Source: CAZCQP01 sp964500895 (GTDB lineage Bacteria; Bacillota; Clostridia; Lachnospirales; JAISER01). Taken from it: 37,602 bases of DNA. Position 1 is the first letter of the stretch. Each line of letters opens with the position of its first letter. Made by a program: the position numbers and the translations under genes. A model generated the notes under the pieces. That model was not told the origin of the DNA, did not search any database, and saw nothing but the letters and a program-made list of their open reading frames with translations. Shown one piece after another: positions 15,364 through 23,347 of the stretch. The stretch is from assembly GCA_964500895.1 (NCBI GenBank), contig CAZCQP010000027.1:1-37602 (forward strand). Reading direction: 5' to 3'.

Positions 15364-17622
15364 TTAAACCAAAAGGCCAAACCGGCGCAAATTCAGCCTA
15401 TCCTGTTTTTGAAGCTCCGCCACCGAAGCCGCTTTGGGGCTGTTGTACACCGGGTTGTAATTGATGGTGGCCGGGGAGGTTTTGCTTGCATCTGGCAGAA
15501 CCCCTTGAATGGCCTTGGCCAGCTTGTCGTAGTCAATAAGGGATTCACCTTGAGCGGGCAAGTTCCGGTACACGTCTGCCCCTGCCACCGCTTGAATGGC
15601 ACCGCTTAAGGTCTGCACCCCCTGTGCCACCAGCTGTAGGCTGTTTTGAAAGCTTAAAACCTGTTCACCCCCGGAAAAATCCACCACTTCCGGCCCTGCT
15701 TCCCCTACCACCGCAAGCCCTCTGGCAGCAGCGTTAGTTCCCTTGGCATAATAGCCAATGGAAGCGCTTTCCCCCTCCTGCGCCCGGCGCACAGCAGAAG
15801 CCACCGAGTCCAAATACCGTTCAATTTGGTACCGGGTGCTTTGAATGCCGGAAAGCAGGTTGTCCCCAAACGCTTCCCCGGCTTCCTTCCACAACGGCAC
15901 AGACTGCCACAAAGTATCCACGTTGTTTTGTGCGCTTTCTGCCACCTGCACCTCTTGCAACTGGCTTTCCCGGCGCACGTTGGCGGTTTTGCTCTGCTCT
16001 GCCTGGTTTTGCAGCGTGGCTTCCCGCTGAAACATGGCGGCCTTGTTGTTTAGGCTTTTATTCAGCGCCGCTTCTTGGGCGGCAATTTCTTTGTTCAAGG
16101 CGGCATCAATGTCACTTAACGTCTGGTTGTAGCTTTGGGTCAGCTTGGTTAAGGCGGCTTTGGTGTCTGCATCCACTTGCGCCATGGCTTTGGCGTATCC
16201 GGCGGCCAGGGCATCCAGGCTGTTTTCCGCTTCCTGGCGCAAGGCCTCAATGTCTTTTTCCAGCATGTCCCGCTGGGCAGAAAGCTGCCTTTCCGCTTCC
16301 TCCATGGCAATGCGGTTCTTTTCTTTGTACAGGGCTTCATACTGGGCCAATTCCTCATCCGTCAGCCGCCCCAGCGCCGCCACCTCGTTCAGCCGGGAAA
16401 TGCCCATGGCTTCCAAGGCACTGTACAGTTCCTCACCCATGCCCCGTTCTTTCAGGGCGGCCATGGCTTCCCGCCAAGCCGTCATGGCTTCCACTTGGCT
16501 TTGCAGGTTTTCAAGCAATTCTTCCCCAGCCACGTCCTTTTGCTGGAACCCCTCAAAAAAACCGGTAAAGTTCATGAGGGCATTTTTCCGGGTATTTAAA
16601 CTTTTTTGGAAGGCATCGTTTAACTGCTGTTCGTCCTTTTCCAGCTTGGCATACACATTGGCCACTTGCTTTTCGTAAGTTTCTAAAAGCCGCAAAGCTT
16701 CGGCATCTTGCCTGCCGGTAAGGGTTGCACGCCGGGCCAAATAATCCGCTTCCGCTTTGGCTCTTTTGGCCTCCGCTTCCATCTGGGCTTCTGCAATGGC
16801 ATCGTTGGCTTTGATGGTGGCTTCCACCGCTTTATCCAACGCCTTTTGCCGGTCTGCCGCCGCTTGGTTCAACAGCATCTTGATTTTGCCTTGATAGTCC
16901 GCTTCTTCAGACAAACGTTTTTCAAGTTCTGCCCGCTGGGCTTTGGTTAAGGCTTCCTGCTGGCCTTCCAGCTGGTCAATGGCTTCTCGGCCCAAAGTAA
17001 TTTGGGCTTGGTAAAAGGCAACGGTCAGGCTGGTGGTGTCTTCATATAGCACCTTTTCCGCTTCATAAGCCCGCCTGCTTTCCGCTTGCCGGGTATCCAC
17101 CGCTTTTTTGGTCTGCTCCGTCACTTTGTCCAGCCGGGCTTGGGCGGTTTGGGCCATTTTTTCTTCAATGGCTTCCACCCGCTCTGCATCCCCCTGCCAA
17201 GCCTCCAGCAGTTTTTCATACTCCGCTAAAATGGCGGCGTAATCGGTGGTCATGGCATCTCCGGTGAACATGCCCTTTACCGTTTCCATTGCGGTGTCGT
17301 ATTCTTCCTTTAATAGCTGCTTTTTAAGCCCAGACACTTTGAGTGCCAGTTGCATTTGCTGATTGGCGTTGTTTTCGTACAAATGGGCGATGGATTCATA
17401 TGCCGCAATTTGCTGGGCGGCGTTGTAGCCCTCCAACTTGCCCAAATCCGACACCATGCGGGTAAGCTGTTCCAGCGCTTTGGCGTTGGCGTTAAAACCC
17501 ACCAGCCGGTCGCTGTCGTTAATGAACGCCATGTACGCATCTGCCGCCGCCATGATGCCCTTGTCAAACCGGGAAGTGTCCAGGTCTAGGGTGGCCACGG
17601 CTTGCCCCACGTTAATGGCCAT
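15364..17622 (-). CDS. Tail tape measure protein
   Basis: A 752-aa protein made almost wholly of helical, Ala/Glu/Lys/Gln-rich coiled-coil sequence (about 60-560), with the usual VVGEAGPEVV motif near residue 650. It sets tail length and is ejected with the DNA. At about 0.15 nm per residue it would give a tail near 110 nm, a rule-of-thumb estimate. I see no clear hydrophobic membrane segment, which many siphophage tape measures have. The start at 17622 has GGGGG upstream and overlaps the end of the chaperone's second ORF by 11 nt. Confidence 0.88.
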   Translation of the reverse strand: MAINVGQAVATLDLDTSRFDKGIMAAADAYMAFINDSDRLVGFNANAKALEQLTRMVSDLGKLEGYNAAQQIAAYESIAHLYENNANQQMQLALKVSGLKKQLLKEEYDTAMETVKGMFTGDAMTTDYAAILAEYEKLLEAWQGDAERVEAIEEKMAQTAQARLDKVTEQTKKAVDTRQAESRRAYEAEKVLYEDTTSLTVAFYQAQITLGREAIDQLEGQQEALTKAQRAELEKRLSEEADYQGKIKMLLNQAAADRQKALDKAVEATIKANDAIAEAQMEAEAKRAKAEADYLARRATLTGRQDAEALRLLETYEKQVANVYAKLEKDEQQLNDAFQKSLNTRKNALMNFTGFFEGFQQKDVAGEELLENLQSQVEAMTAWREAMAALKERGMGEELYSALEAMGISRLNEVAALGRLTDEELAQYEALYKEKNRIAMEEAERQLSAQRDMLEKDIEALRQEAENSLDALAAGYAKAMAQVDADTKAALTKLTQSYNQTLSDIDAALNKEIAAQEAALNKSLNNKAAMFQREATLQNQAEQSKTANVRRESQLQEVQVAESAQNNVDTLWQSVPLWKEAGEAFGDNLLSGIQSTRYQIERYLDSVASAVRRAQEGESASIGYYAKGTNAAARGLAVVGEAGPEVVDFSGGEQVLSFQNSLQLVAQGVQTLSGAIQAVAGADVYRNLPAQGESLIDYDKLAKAIQGVLPDASKTSPATINYNPVYNSPKAASVAELQKQDRLNLRRFGLLV

Positions 17623-17929
17623 GATGCATCCCCCTTTCTGCTTCAAAACTTTTTAGAAAATCCACCAAGCTTTCTTCCTTTGTTTCTGCAAACTGTGGGC
17701 TTTGGGGGTTTTGGCCGCTCATTTGCCCAAAAATATAGGCGCAGGCTTCGTCCAGGCAAAAGGCGGTGTATGGGTCACCCTCAATGCCCAGCACCTCACT
17801 GGGCCTTTCCCGGTAGTGCCGGCTCATGTGGATGAGCCGCATCACTTGGGGCGATGCCACGAAAGGAGGACAGCCCTTTAACCCCCAGCTGGGTGTAGTT
17901 GAAAATGGCCAAATACTGCATGTCTGTCA
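17612..17929 (-). CDS. Tail assembly chaperone, second part, probably made by frameshift
   Basis: This frame is open from just after a TGA at 17927-17929 to the stop at 17612. It encodes a region with SPQVMRLIHMSRHYRERPSEVLG and DPYTAFCLDEACAYIFGQM, the pattern of the second (T) tail chaperone ORF in Firmicutes siphophages. The only early start is a GTG at 17860 without any ribosome binding site, while the upstream ORF overlaps it. The product is therefore most likely joined to the first chaperone by a shift to the +1 (or -2) frame at or before 17861. Candidate sites are a run of five Gs (17882-17886) and UUU-C (17861-17864). The limits given are those of the open frame. Confidence 0.65.
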
Positions 17930-18260
17930 GGCCAATGCCCTGGGCTTCCAGTTCTGCCATGGTGGGTTGCGCCAGTGCATTTTCCGCTATGATGTGAAAC
18001 ATGTCCGCTGTTTCTTTGAAAGCTTCTCCCCCTGTTTGGGCGGGCTGGGCTTGAGCCAGCTTGCCGTTAAACAGAGAAGCCGCCACGGAAAGCAGCGGGT
18101 TGGGAATGACCCCTTTTGCCGCCAGCCCCAGCAAGGACGGCTTTTTCAACCGGGCCACAAAGGGCTGCCCTTCCAGAAACGGAGGTAAGGCTACCAGTTC
18201 GCCCTGGGCAATGCGGCTTAACGTGTCTTGCCCGGTAAGGGACAAGGATTGGTTTTCCAT
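17796..18260 (-). CDS. Tail assembly chaperone, first part
   Basis: A 154-aa protein between the major tail protein and the tape measure, the place of the G component of the G/GT chaperone pair. It has the PPFLEGQPFVARLKKPSLL segment and the GIGLTDMQYLAIFNYTQLG end seen in clostridial prophage proteins at this position. It binds the tape measure during tail assembly. AAGGAGG precedes the start. Its last 20 codons or so overlap the second chaperone frame. Confidence 0.72.
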   Translation of the reverse strand: MENQSLSLTGQDTLSRIAQGELVALPPFLEGQPFVARLKKPSLLGLAAKGVIPNPLLSVAASLFNGKLAQAQPAQTGGEAFKETADMFHIIAENALAQPTMAELEAQGIGLTDMQYLAIFNYTQLGVKGLSSFRGIAPSDAAHPHEPALPGKAQ

Positions 18261-18315
18261 TTAATTTCCTCCTTATAAACAGGGGCAGGCAGTGCCCGCC
18301 CCCAATGCTTAATGT

Positions 18316-18936
18316 TTATGCTTCCGGCTCTTGCGGCTCTTGCGGCTCCTCTGGTGCTTCCGGTTCTTCCGGGGGTGTAACCCCATCCAGCACCGGTAAA
18401 CTGTACACCATTTCCAACGTATAAGGTGGCTGGCCGGTGGCTGGGGCGGTTTTAATGGTGTATTTGGTGGCAAAAAACTTGTCGTCCTCAAAGCTTAATT
18501 CCACCGGTTCTCCTTTGCCGTTATAGAAGGAAAGCTTGGCATAACCCAGCACTTCCCCGGAGGCATCGGTCACCTCGGTGTAAATGTCAATGTCAAATCT
18601 TTCCAAATTGGGCACACTTCCGGCCACCGGTGGGGTGTAGGACACAAAATTGCCCGTGGCATCCCGGGTAATGGCCCCCCCTTGCAGCAAGGCCACCACT
18701 TCCGGCAAAAACATGTTGTCGCTAAACTCCAAGTCCACCCCTTTAATGGTGGAATCAAATTTCCGCTGGGCTTTTAACACCCCTTTAATGACCAGCTCTA
18801 TCTTTTTGCCTTCCTCAATGATGACCTTGGCCGCTGCTTTGGTAGAAGTGGTAAAGCCGTACCTTTTGCCGGCTTTGTCCGTTAAAACTACCATGGAAAC
18901 GCCAATGAGCGCCTTTTCCACAACGTTGTCACTCAT
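18316..18936 (-). CDS. Major tail tube protein
   Basis: A 206-aa protein with a core of about 180 residues (KALIGVSMVVLTDKAG..., then a beta-rich end) that fits the major tail protein of clostridial siphophages in size and position. The last 20 residues are an unusual tail of Pro, Glu and Ala/Gln (PEEPEAPEEPQEPQEPEA), coded by short DNA repeats, that would be exposed outside the tube. AAGGAG precedes the start, which overlaps the tail terminator stop by 4 nt (ATGA). Confidence 0.75.
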   Translation of the reverse strand: MSDNVVEKALIGVSMVVLTDKAGKRYGFTTSTKAAAKVIIEEGKKIELVIKGVLKAQRKFDSTIKGVDLEFSDNMFLPEVVALLQGGAITRDATGNFVSYTPPVAGSVPNLERFDIDIYTEVTDASGEVLGYAKLSFYNGKGEPVELSFEDDKFFATKYTIKTAPATGQPPYTLEMVYSLPVLDGVTPPEEPEAPEEPQEPQEPEA

Positions 18937-19280
18937 GAAACATCTCTCCTTTTCTTATACACCTCGTAGGTGAGGGTGATGGTGTACGCCTTCACAGACG
19001 GGTCGATGACGGCGGGGGTTTGGCTGTGGGTGTCCTTCAGGGCGGCCAAGTCCCCCAGGGCATCCTGCAAACTTTCCACATAAGCGGGAAGCTCTGAAAA
19101 ATGGGCCATGGGGTAATACACCATAAATTGCAGCCGCATGGTCACAAGCCCTGTTAAAAAGGGTTCTTCCCCTGCTAGCCGAAACACCACGTAAGGCCCA
19201 TGGCACAACCCCGTGTGCTGCCCCGCCGCATACACAGAAAACCCCCGGTTTTCCAAGTGTGTGAATATTGCTTTAAACAT
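18933..19280 (-). CDS. Tail terminator-like protein
   Basis: A 115-aa protein beginning MFKAIFTHLENRGFSVYAAGQ, with the short alpha/beta fold pattern of phage tail terminator (minor capsid 3-like) proteins. Its position just before the major tail protein supports this. It caps the tail tube and joins head and tail. I chose ATG 19280 because AAGAAGG lies 8 nt upstream; the GTG at 19289 overlaps that site. Confidence 0.65.
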   Translation of the reverse strand: MFKAIFTHLENRGFSVYAAGQHTGLCHGPYVVFRLAGEEPFLTGLVTMRLQFMVYYPMAHFSELPAYVESLQDALGDLAALKDTHSQTPAVIDPSVKAYTITLTYEVYKKRRDVS

Positions 19281-19299
19281 GTGGTTCACCTTCTTTTGA

Positions 19300-19617
19300 C
19301 TATTCCATGGCCTGTCTCCATGTTTCTTCCAGCCGCCGGATGTTGGCCTGAAATGTGTCCATCAACACCGCTTGCTGGCCTTCATAGGCCAGTTCTTGGG
19401 CAGGAAAGTGCTCACCGTGGCCATGCAATTGAATTTGTACACCATGTTCACTTTCAACCGCTTCCCCTGTCACTTCCCCGCTCTGCCTTTGCAGCTTGTT
19501 TTCGGCCTCTGCCGCCAGTTCCTTGGCCAAAGGCTTGGCTGCGGCCAACAATCGGCTTTTTAATGCTGTTAATGTCTGTCTGGCTTCAAAGTTGACCTGG
19601 TTGCCCAAAATACTCAC
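19300..19617 (-). CDS. Head-tail joining protein, HK97 gp10/minor capsid-like
   Basis: A 105-aa protein, mostly helical in the first half (ALKSRLLAAAKPLAKELAAEAENKL), then LHGHGEHFPAQELAYEGQQ. Size and place between the head closure and tail terminator genes fit the gp10/minor capsid 2 group. The start is probably GTG at 19617, overlapping the TGA of the upstream gene (GTGA), as in coupled genes; an upstream in-frame ATG would overlap that gene by 90 nt. The start is uncertain. Confidence 0.55.
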   Translation of the reverse strand: MSILGNQVNFEARQTLTALKSRLLAAAKPLAKELAAEAENKLQRQSGEVTGEAVESEHGVQIQLHGHGEHFPAQELAYEGQQAVLMDTFQANIRRLEETWRQAME

Positions 19618-19988
19618 AACCTTTCCAGAGAAAAGTCGAAGTACACCTCTAGGCTGTTGCCCAAGTCCACAATTTCGTAGTCCACCCCATCCAGGGCAAA
19701 CCAATCCCCAGGCTGTATTTTCCGGCTTTCCTCATCAATGACCACCATCAGCTTCTCCCCTTGCCCCCGCAGCGTGCGCCCCGCATTGGACACTTGGGTG
19801 TCTACAAAAGCGTTTTTCCCTTTGTAACGGGCACCCAAGTTAAGCTGGCCGGTGATTGTAGCCACTGTTTCCTGGCCGCAAGGCTCGTTCCAGGCATCTT
19901 TCTTATGGCGAAAAACGGTGACGGTGACGGGCATTTTGTCTATGGCTTTGGCCACTTTACGCTTGAGGGCTTCTGTGTTTAGCGGCAT
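19614..19988 (-). CDS. Head closure (stopper)-like protein
   Basis: A 124-aa protein. The second half has the beta-barrel pattern of SPP1 gp16-like/minor capsid 1 proteins, including KIQPGDWFALDGVDYEIVDLG. It would close the connector after DNA packaging. It overlaps the upstream gene by 10 nt and the downstream gene by 4 nt. The ribosome binding site is weak, so coupling is likely. Confidence 0.65.
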   Translation of the reverse strand: MPLNTEALKRKVAKAIDKMPVTVTVFRHKKDAWNEPCGQETVATITGQLNLGARYKGKNAFVDTQVSNAGRTLRGQGEKLMVVIDEESRKIQPGDWFALDGVDYEIVDLGNSLEVYFDFSLERL

Positions 19989-20281
19989 GGGCTGTCACCA
20001 CGCTTTTGGTTGCCCCCTGCCTGGGTGCGGAAAGTTTTGGCCAAAGACAGCCAGTATTGGCGGCTGTTGGGCATGGATAGCCCGGAAGGTAAGGTGATTT
20101 GGTCCACTTCCGCTTTCACCACCATGGCATGGAAGGAGGCACGGTTTAGGTCGTTATCATGGAGTTCTAAAATATGTACAAGTTGTTCATCTTTAAAGTA
20201 TGGATGGGTGTCCTCCATGATGTTGCGCTTTAAATCCGCCAACAGTTGGGCGGTATCTTGGGATAATCCTATCAGCGGCAT
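19979..20281 (-). CDS. Head-tail connector (adaptor)-like protein
   Basis: A 100-aa helical protein directly after the major capsid gene. It has the short helical adaptor form (LLADLKRNIMEDTHPYFKDEQLVHILELHDNDLNRASFHAMVVKAEVD) of gp6/gp15-like connector proteins, which extend the portal ring. It follows the capsid gene closely and overlaps the next gene. Confidence 0.65.
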   Translation of the reverse strand: MPLIGLSQDTAQLLADLKRNIMEDTHPYFKDEQLVHILELHDNDLNRASFHAMVVKAEVDQITLPSGLSMPNSRQYWLSLAKTFRTQAGGNQKRGDSPCR

Positions 20282-20287
20282 TGGGCA

Positions 20288-21256
20288 TCATCCAATCTTG
20301 TAATCAAAAGCCACCATGCGCACGTGCTTGGGTGCGTACACCCGCTGCCAGTTTTGGCCGTTGGCCAGCTCCTGGCGGGAGGGGCCTTCCGGGTTCTCCA
20401 TGTCCGCCCCAGTAAAGGCAATGCCCCGAGGGTGCAAAATGAAGGTGCGGCGGCTGATTAAATAGTCCACGCCAGAACCTTTTTTACGGTCACGGTCCAG
20501 CTCCGAGGGCACAAACCCCAGCGGATTGCCGTTACCGAAAGCCACCGCCCCCTGGCCAAACAGGTAAGAACGGTACACCCCGCCGGTCACCGGGCAGTTG
20601 TCGTCCACAATCACCCGCACCCCTTGGTACGTGTCGAAAGGATTGGCCGCTGAAGGCCGCACAGTTTCAATTAAATCCTGCTTTTTCAGGTACGCCTTCA
20701 CCGCCGAGTGCATCATCACGGCGCACAGGCTTTCAGAAGCATCTCCCAGCTTTTGGGTGGCATCAATGAAGGCTTCCGGGGTTAAAAGGGCGCTGTTGCC
20801 GGCGCCTTCGGAAATGTCGTAGCAGTTGTCTTCCATGCCGTCCCCTAAAAACGCCCCGGCCAGCATGTTCAGCAGCTCATTTTGCATGTCCCTGCTCCAG
20901 AACGCCGCCACCATGTCTGCCACAGCAGCCACCGGGTCTGCCCCGTTCATGGCGGCAGAAAGGTCTGTGGCGCTCCACATTTTCCCCCGGCGAATGATGG
21001 GGGCACGGTCTTTTTTGCAGGCCATGGGGTTGTCGGTCAAATTCTCCCCTTCCACCACTTGCTCTGAATCCCCGGTTAAATCGGAGAAAAAGGGCATATT
21101 CACAATAGAAGCAGGTTGACCGGCCAGCTGGTCAAAAGCCGGGTTTAACACAATAATGCCGCTTTGCACCAGCGCCGATTGGTCTAGGGCAGACTGAGCC
21201 ACATAGGGGTCAAAAATCTCCGGCACCACAATGTCTTGCAATGTAAAATCTGGCAT
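20288..21256 (-). CDS. Major capsid protein
   Basis: A 322-aa protein of the coat family common in clostridial siphoviral prophages. Recognisable stretches are VNMPFFSDLTGD near residue 55, SATDLSAAMNGADPVAAV near 100, VIVDDNCPVTGGVYRSYLFG near 215 and GVDYLISRRTFILHPRG near 260. It follows a GP20-type scaffold gene, and no prohead protease is visible. The ribosome binding site AGAAAGG is 11 nt from the ATG. The ORF is complete. Confidence 0.85.
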   Translation of the reverse strand: MPDFTLQDIVVPEIFDPYVAQSALDQSALVQSGIIVLNPAFDQLAGQPASIVNMPFFSDLTGDSEQVVEGENLTDNPMACKKDRAPIIRRGKMWSATDLSAAMNGADPVAAVADMVAAFWSRDMQNELLNMLAGAFLGDGMEDNCYDISEGAGNSALLTPEAFIDATQKLGDASESLCAVMMHSAVKAYLKKQDLIETVRPSAANPFDTYQGVRVIVDDNCPVTGGVYRSYLFGQGAVAFGNGNPLGFVPSELDRDRKKGSGVDYLISRRTFILHPRGIAFTGADMENPEGPSRQELANGQNWQRVYAPKHVRMVAFDYKIG

Positions 21257-21319
21257 AAACTTTCACACCTTTCTGTATTTTTGAACATGAAGTACATTAT
21301 CTCTATAAACGCTGTTCCG

Positions 21320-21775
21320 TTAGCAACCAGCCTGGGCTTTCAGCCTTCTGGCCAATACCGGGTTTTCCTTTAAAAGCTTGGCTTGCTTGGTTAAGTTCAA
21401 GCTCCCCTTCGCCCAAGGGTTTTCCATTGTTTCCGGGTTTTTACGCCTAAAATTGCCCGGATGCAACCCTTCCAGTGCCACATTCCTCCCCCCGTTTCTT
21501 TCCGGGTAGAACAAAGTGGGGGCTTCCTCTTTAATTTGGCTTAACTGCTCTGTAAGCCCCTGAATTTGGCCGTTTTCGTCCACTTCCAGTGCGTTTACGT
21601 CCAGCAAAGCCTTCACCATGGCGGTTTTGCGCACGTTACTTGCATACAACGCCTGGTCCAGCACCCCTTCAAACCGCAACCGTTCCTGCTCTAAAAGCAA
21701 TGCTTTGTTTTCCGCTTGTAAAGCAGCTAAAGCTTCTTCTGGTGTGCCAACGTTATCTTGTACATGTTGTTCCAT
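21320..21775 (-). CDS. Phage scaffolding protein, GP20-like
   Basis: A 151-aa protein. The first 45 residues form a coiled coil (EEALAALQAENKALLLEQERLRFEG). A middle GLTEQLSQIKEEAPTLFYPE and an end with NPWAKGSLNLTKQAKLLKENP follow, which I associate with the GP20 scaffold group of Firmicutes phages. It directs procapsid assembly. The start at 21775 has AAAGGGGG 8 nt upstream; an alternative GTG 3 codons earlier overlaps that site. Confidence 0.75.
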   Translation of the reverse strand: MEQHVQDNVGTPEEALAALQAENKALLLEQERLRFEGVLDQALYASNVRKTAMVKALLDVNALEVDENGQIQGLTEQLSQIKEEAPTLFYPERNGGRNVALEGLHPGNFRRKNPETMENPWAKGSLNLTKQAKLLKENPVLARRLKAQAGC

Positions 21776-21807
21776 TGTTATCACCCCCTTTCATGCAACA
21801 AACCATG

Positions 21808-23166
21808 TTACACGCTGTCCTCTTGAATGGCCGCCAACTCCTGCTGTGCAAAATCGGCCGCTTGGTCCCTGTTCCACTTTTCCACAAACGTTTTCCGGCT
21901 CATCAGCTTGTTGGCCACCAGCTGCATGTCCATGGCTTTTTCCTCCAGCTCGTCTGCCAACAGCGGGTAGCGGTTTTCCACCAGCACAGACCAGTCCGTG
22001 GGAATGGGTGCATCCAACTCGCCGCTTTGTACACCAAGTTCAATAATCATCCGGCACAGCCAGTCTAAGGCCGGCCGCCACAAAGCAAACTTTTCCTCAC
22101 ACCGGCACATCAGCTGCCAATACAAAGCTTGCATAGCCTTGCCGCTGTTCATAAAGCCTTTAAGTTCAGCTGGGGCCACCTGAGGGATGCTCAACAGTTC
22201 GTGCATTTCCGCTTTCAGCCGGTTTAAAGTATTTTCCAGGCGGCTATCGTAACCGAAAGCAGATTCCAGCTTGGAAAGGCTGGCTTGCCGCCCTTCCCCG
22301 GCGGTGATGTCCGTTTGCAAATCCACCAGCGCCCCGGGTGCAATCACCATGTCTGTCAGGCTTTTTTCCATGGCATCCACCGCCACCGTTTGGGGAAACA
22401 TGTTGAATTTCAAGGCATCAATGTCATCAGAAGTCAGTCGGTTGTACACCTGCTGCAATTCCACCAGCGTTTCCACATCGCTTTCCCCCTGCAAATCCCC
22501 GGAAAGGCCATCGTTTAGCACAATGTGAACGGGAATGGCGGAAAGTCCCGTGTCCGCCCCATCTAGCCTGTTTTCCAAAAGATTCCCCCGGCCATCGTAA
22601 ATGCCCTCCCACACCAGGCATCGGCCGTCTTCCATGGCGTAACGCTGCCGCCAAATGCGCTGATTTTCCTTTTCCGGCTCATTGTTTAGCTGGTAAAAGA
22701 AAATCACCTTAGACAGCCGGTCGCTGTCGTCTGTGAACGTGTCGTACACAAATTCCAAGGCGTTTCGGAAGGAAAACACCAGCCGCCTTTCGCCGTCCAC
22801 CCCCACCTTCAGCGCCACCCGCTTGCCGATGGCACAATCTCTGGCGGCTTTCAACAGTTTTTCCCCAAACAAGTTATCCAACAGCACTTTGTCCAAAAAT
22901 TTCTGGATAGGGGCCACATCTTCCCCGGCCTTAGAGACCAGCCGCATTTCCGGGGTTTTGCCAAACAAAAACCGGGCCTGTTCTTTAATCAACTTTTTAA
23001 TCAGGTTGGTGCGCTTTTTAGTGGGCTGATAATCCAGCCCGGCGGCCACTTCCCAATCCTGCCCCACCCCTTCGTACTGGTTGTACAGTTCGATGATGTG
23101 GTGCATGTCCCGCAGCACCGCTTCCCCGTACAAGCCGGTTAACTCCGCTTTTATCAGCGCTTCCAT
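21808..23166 (-). CDS. Portal protein, SPP1 gp6-like
   Basis: A 452-aa protein of the usual portal length. It has the N-terminal helical start with YNQYEGVGQDW, a central LVELQQVYNRLTSDDIDALKF helix (about 230) and an ALYWQLMCRCEEK helix near 345, typical of the SPP1-type portal family. It forms the dodecameric ring for DNA packaging and tail joining. AAGGAG precedes the start. A 163-bp MITE-like element separates it from the upstream large terminase gene. Confidence 0.85.
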   Translation of the reverse strand: MEALIKAELTGLYGEAVLRDMHHIIELYNQYEGVGQDWEVAAGLDYQPTKKRTNLIKKLIKEQARFLFGKTPEMRLVSKAGEDVAPIQKFLDKVLLDNLFGEKLLKAARDCAIGKRVALKVGVDGERRLVFSFRNALEFVYDTFTDDSDRLSKVIFFYQLNNEPEKENQRIWRQRYAMEDGRCLVWEGIYDGRGNLLENRLDGADTGLSAIPVHIVLNDGLSGDLQGESDVETLVELQQVYNRLTSDDIDALKFNMFPQTVAVDAMEKSLTDMVIAPGALVDLQTDITAGEGRQASLSKLESAFGYDSRLENTLNRLKAEMHELLSIPQVAPAELKGFMNSGKAMQALYWQLMCRCEEKFALWRPALDWLCRMIIELGVQSGELDAPIPTDWSVLVENRYPLLADELEEKAMDMQLVANKLMSRKTFVEKWNRDQAADFAQQELAAIQEDSV

Positions 23167-23184
23167 AGCATTCTCCTTCCCTTA

Positions 23185-23347
23185 GAACCTGTGTTTAATA
23201 AGCTGCCGCCAGCCTTTGAAGCGATTATTCCGCCATTCTTTGTTGTGGCGGCTTGTCATAATTTTCTATTATGTCTGCACCGCCACGCCTCAAATGGCGA
23301 AAAATCGCTGTTTCAAATTCTGGCAACCCATTATTGAACACAGGCTC
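23185..23347. mobile_element. MITE-like element inside the phage operon
   Basis: A 163-bp element. Its ends GAACCTGTGTTTAATAA and GAGCCTGTGTTCAATAA are inverted repeats with two mismatches. It is flanked by TTA on both sides (23182-23184 and 23348-23350), a possible 3-bp target duplication. Inner sequences also pair (gcgattattccgccatt with gcgatttttcgccatt), so the whole can fold into a long imperfect hairpin. It has no ORF. The end sequence and TNA target resemble IS5/IS427-type elements, which is inference. The right TTA forms the stop codon of the large terminase. Confidence 0.7.

Noticed and set aside
15930..16678. Long plus-strand ORFs (212 and 177 aa) opposite the tape measure gene
   Set aside because: They mirror the coiled-coil coding strand, lack ribosome binding sites and are rich in odd residues; antisense shadows.
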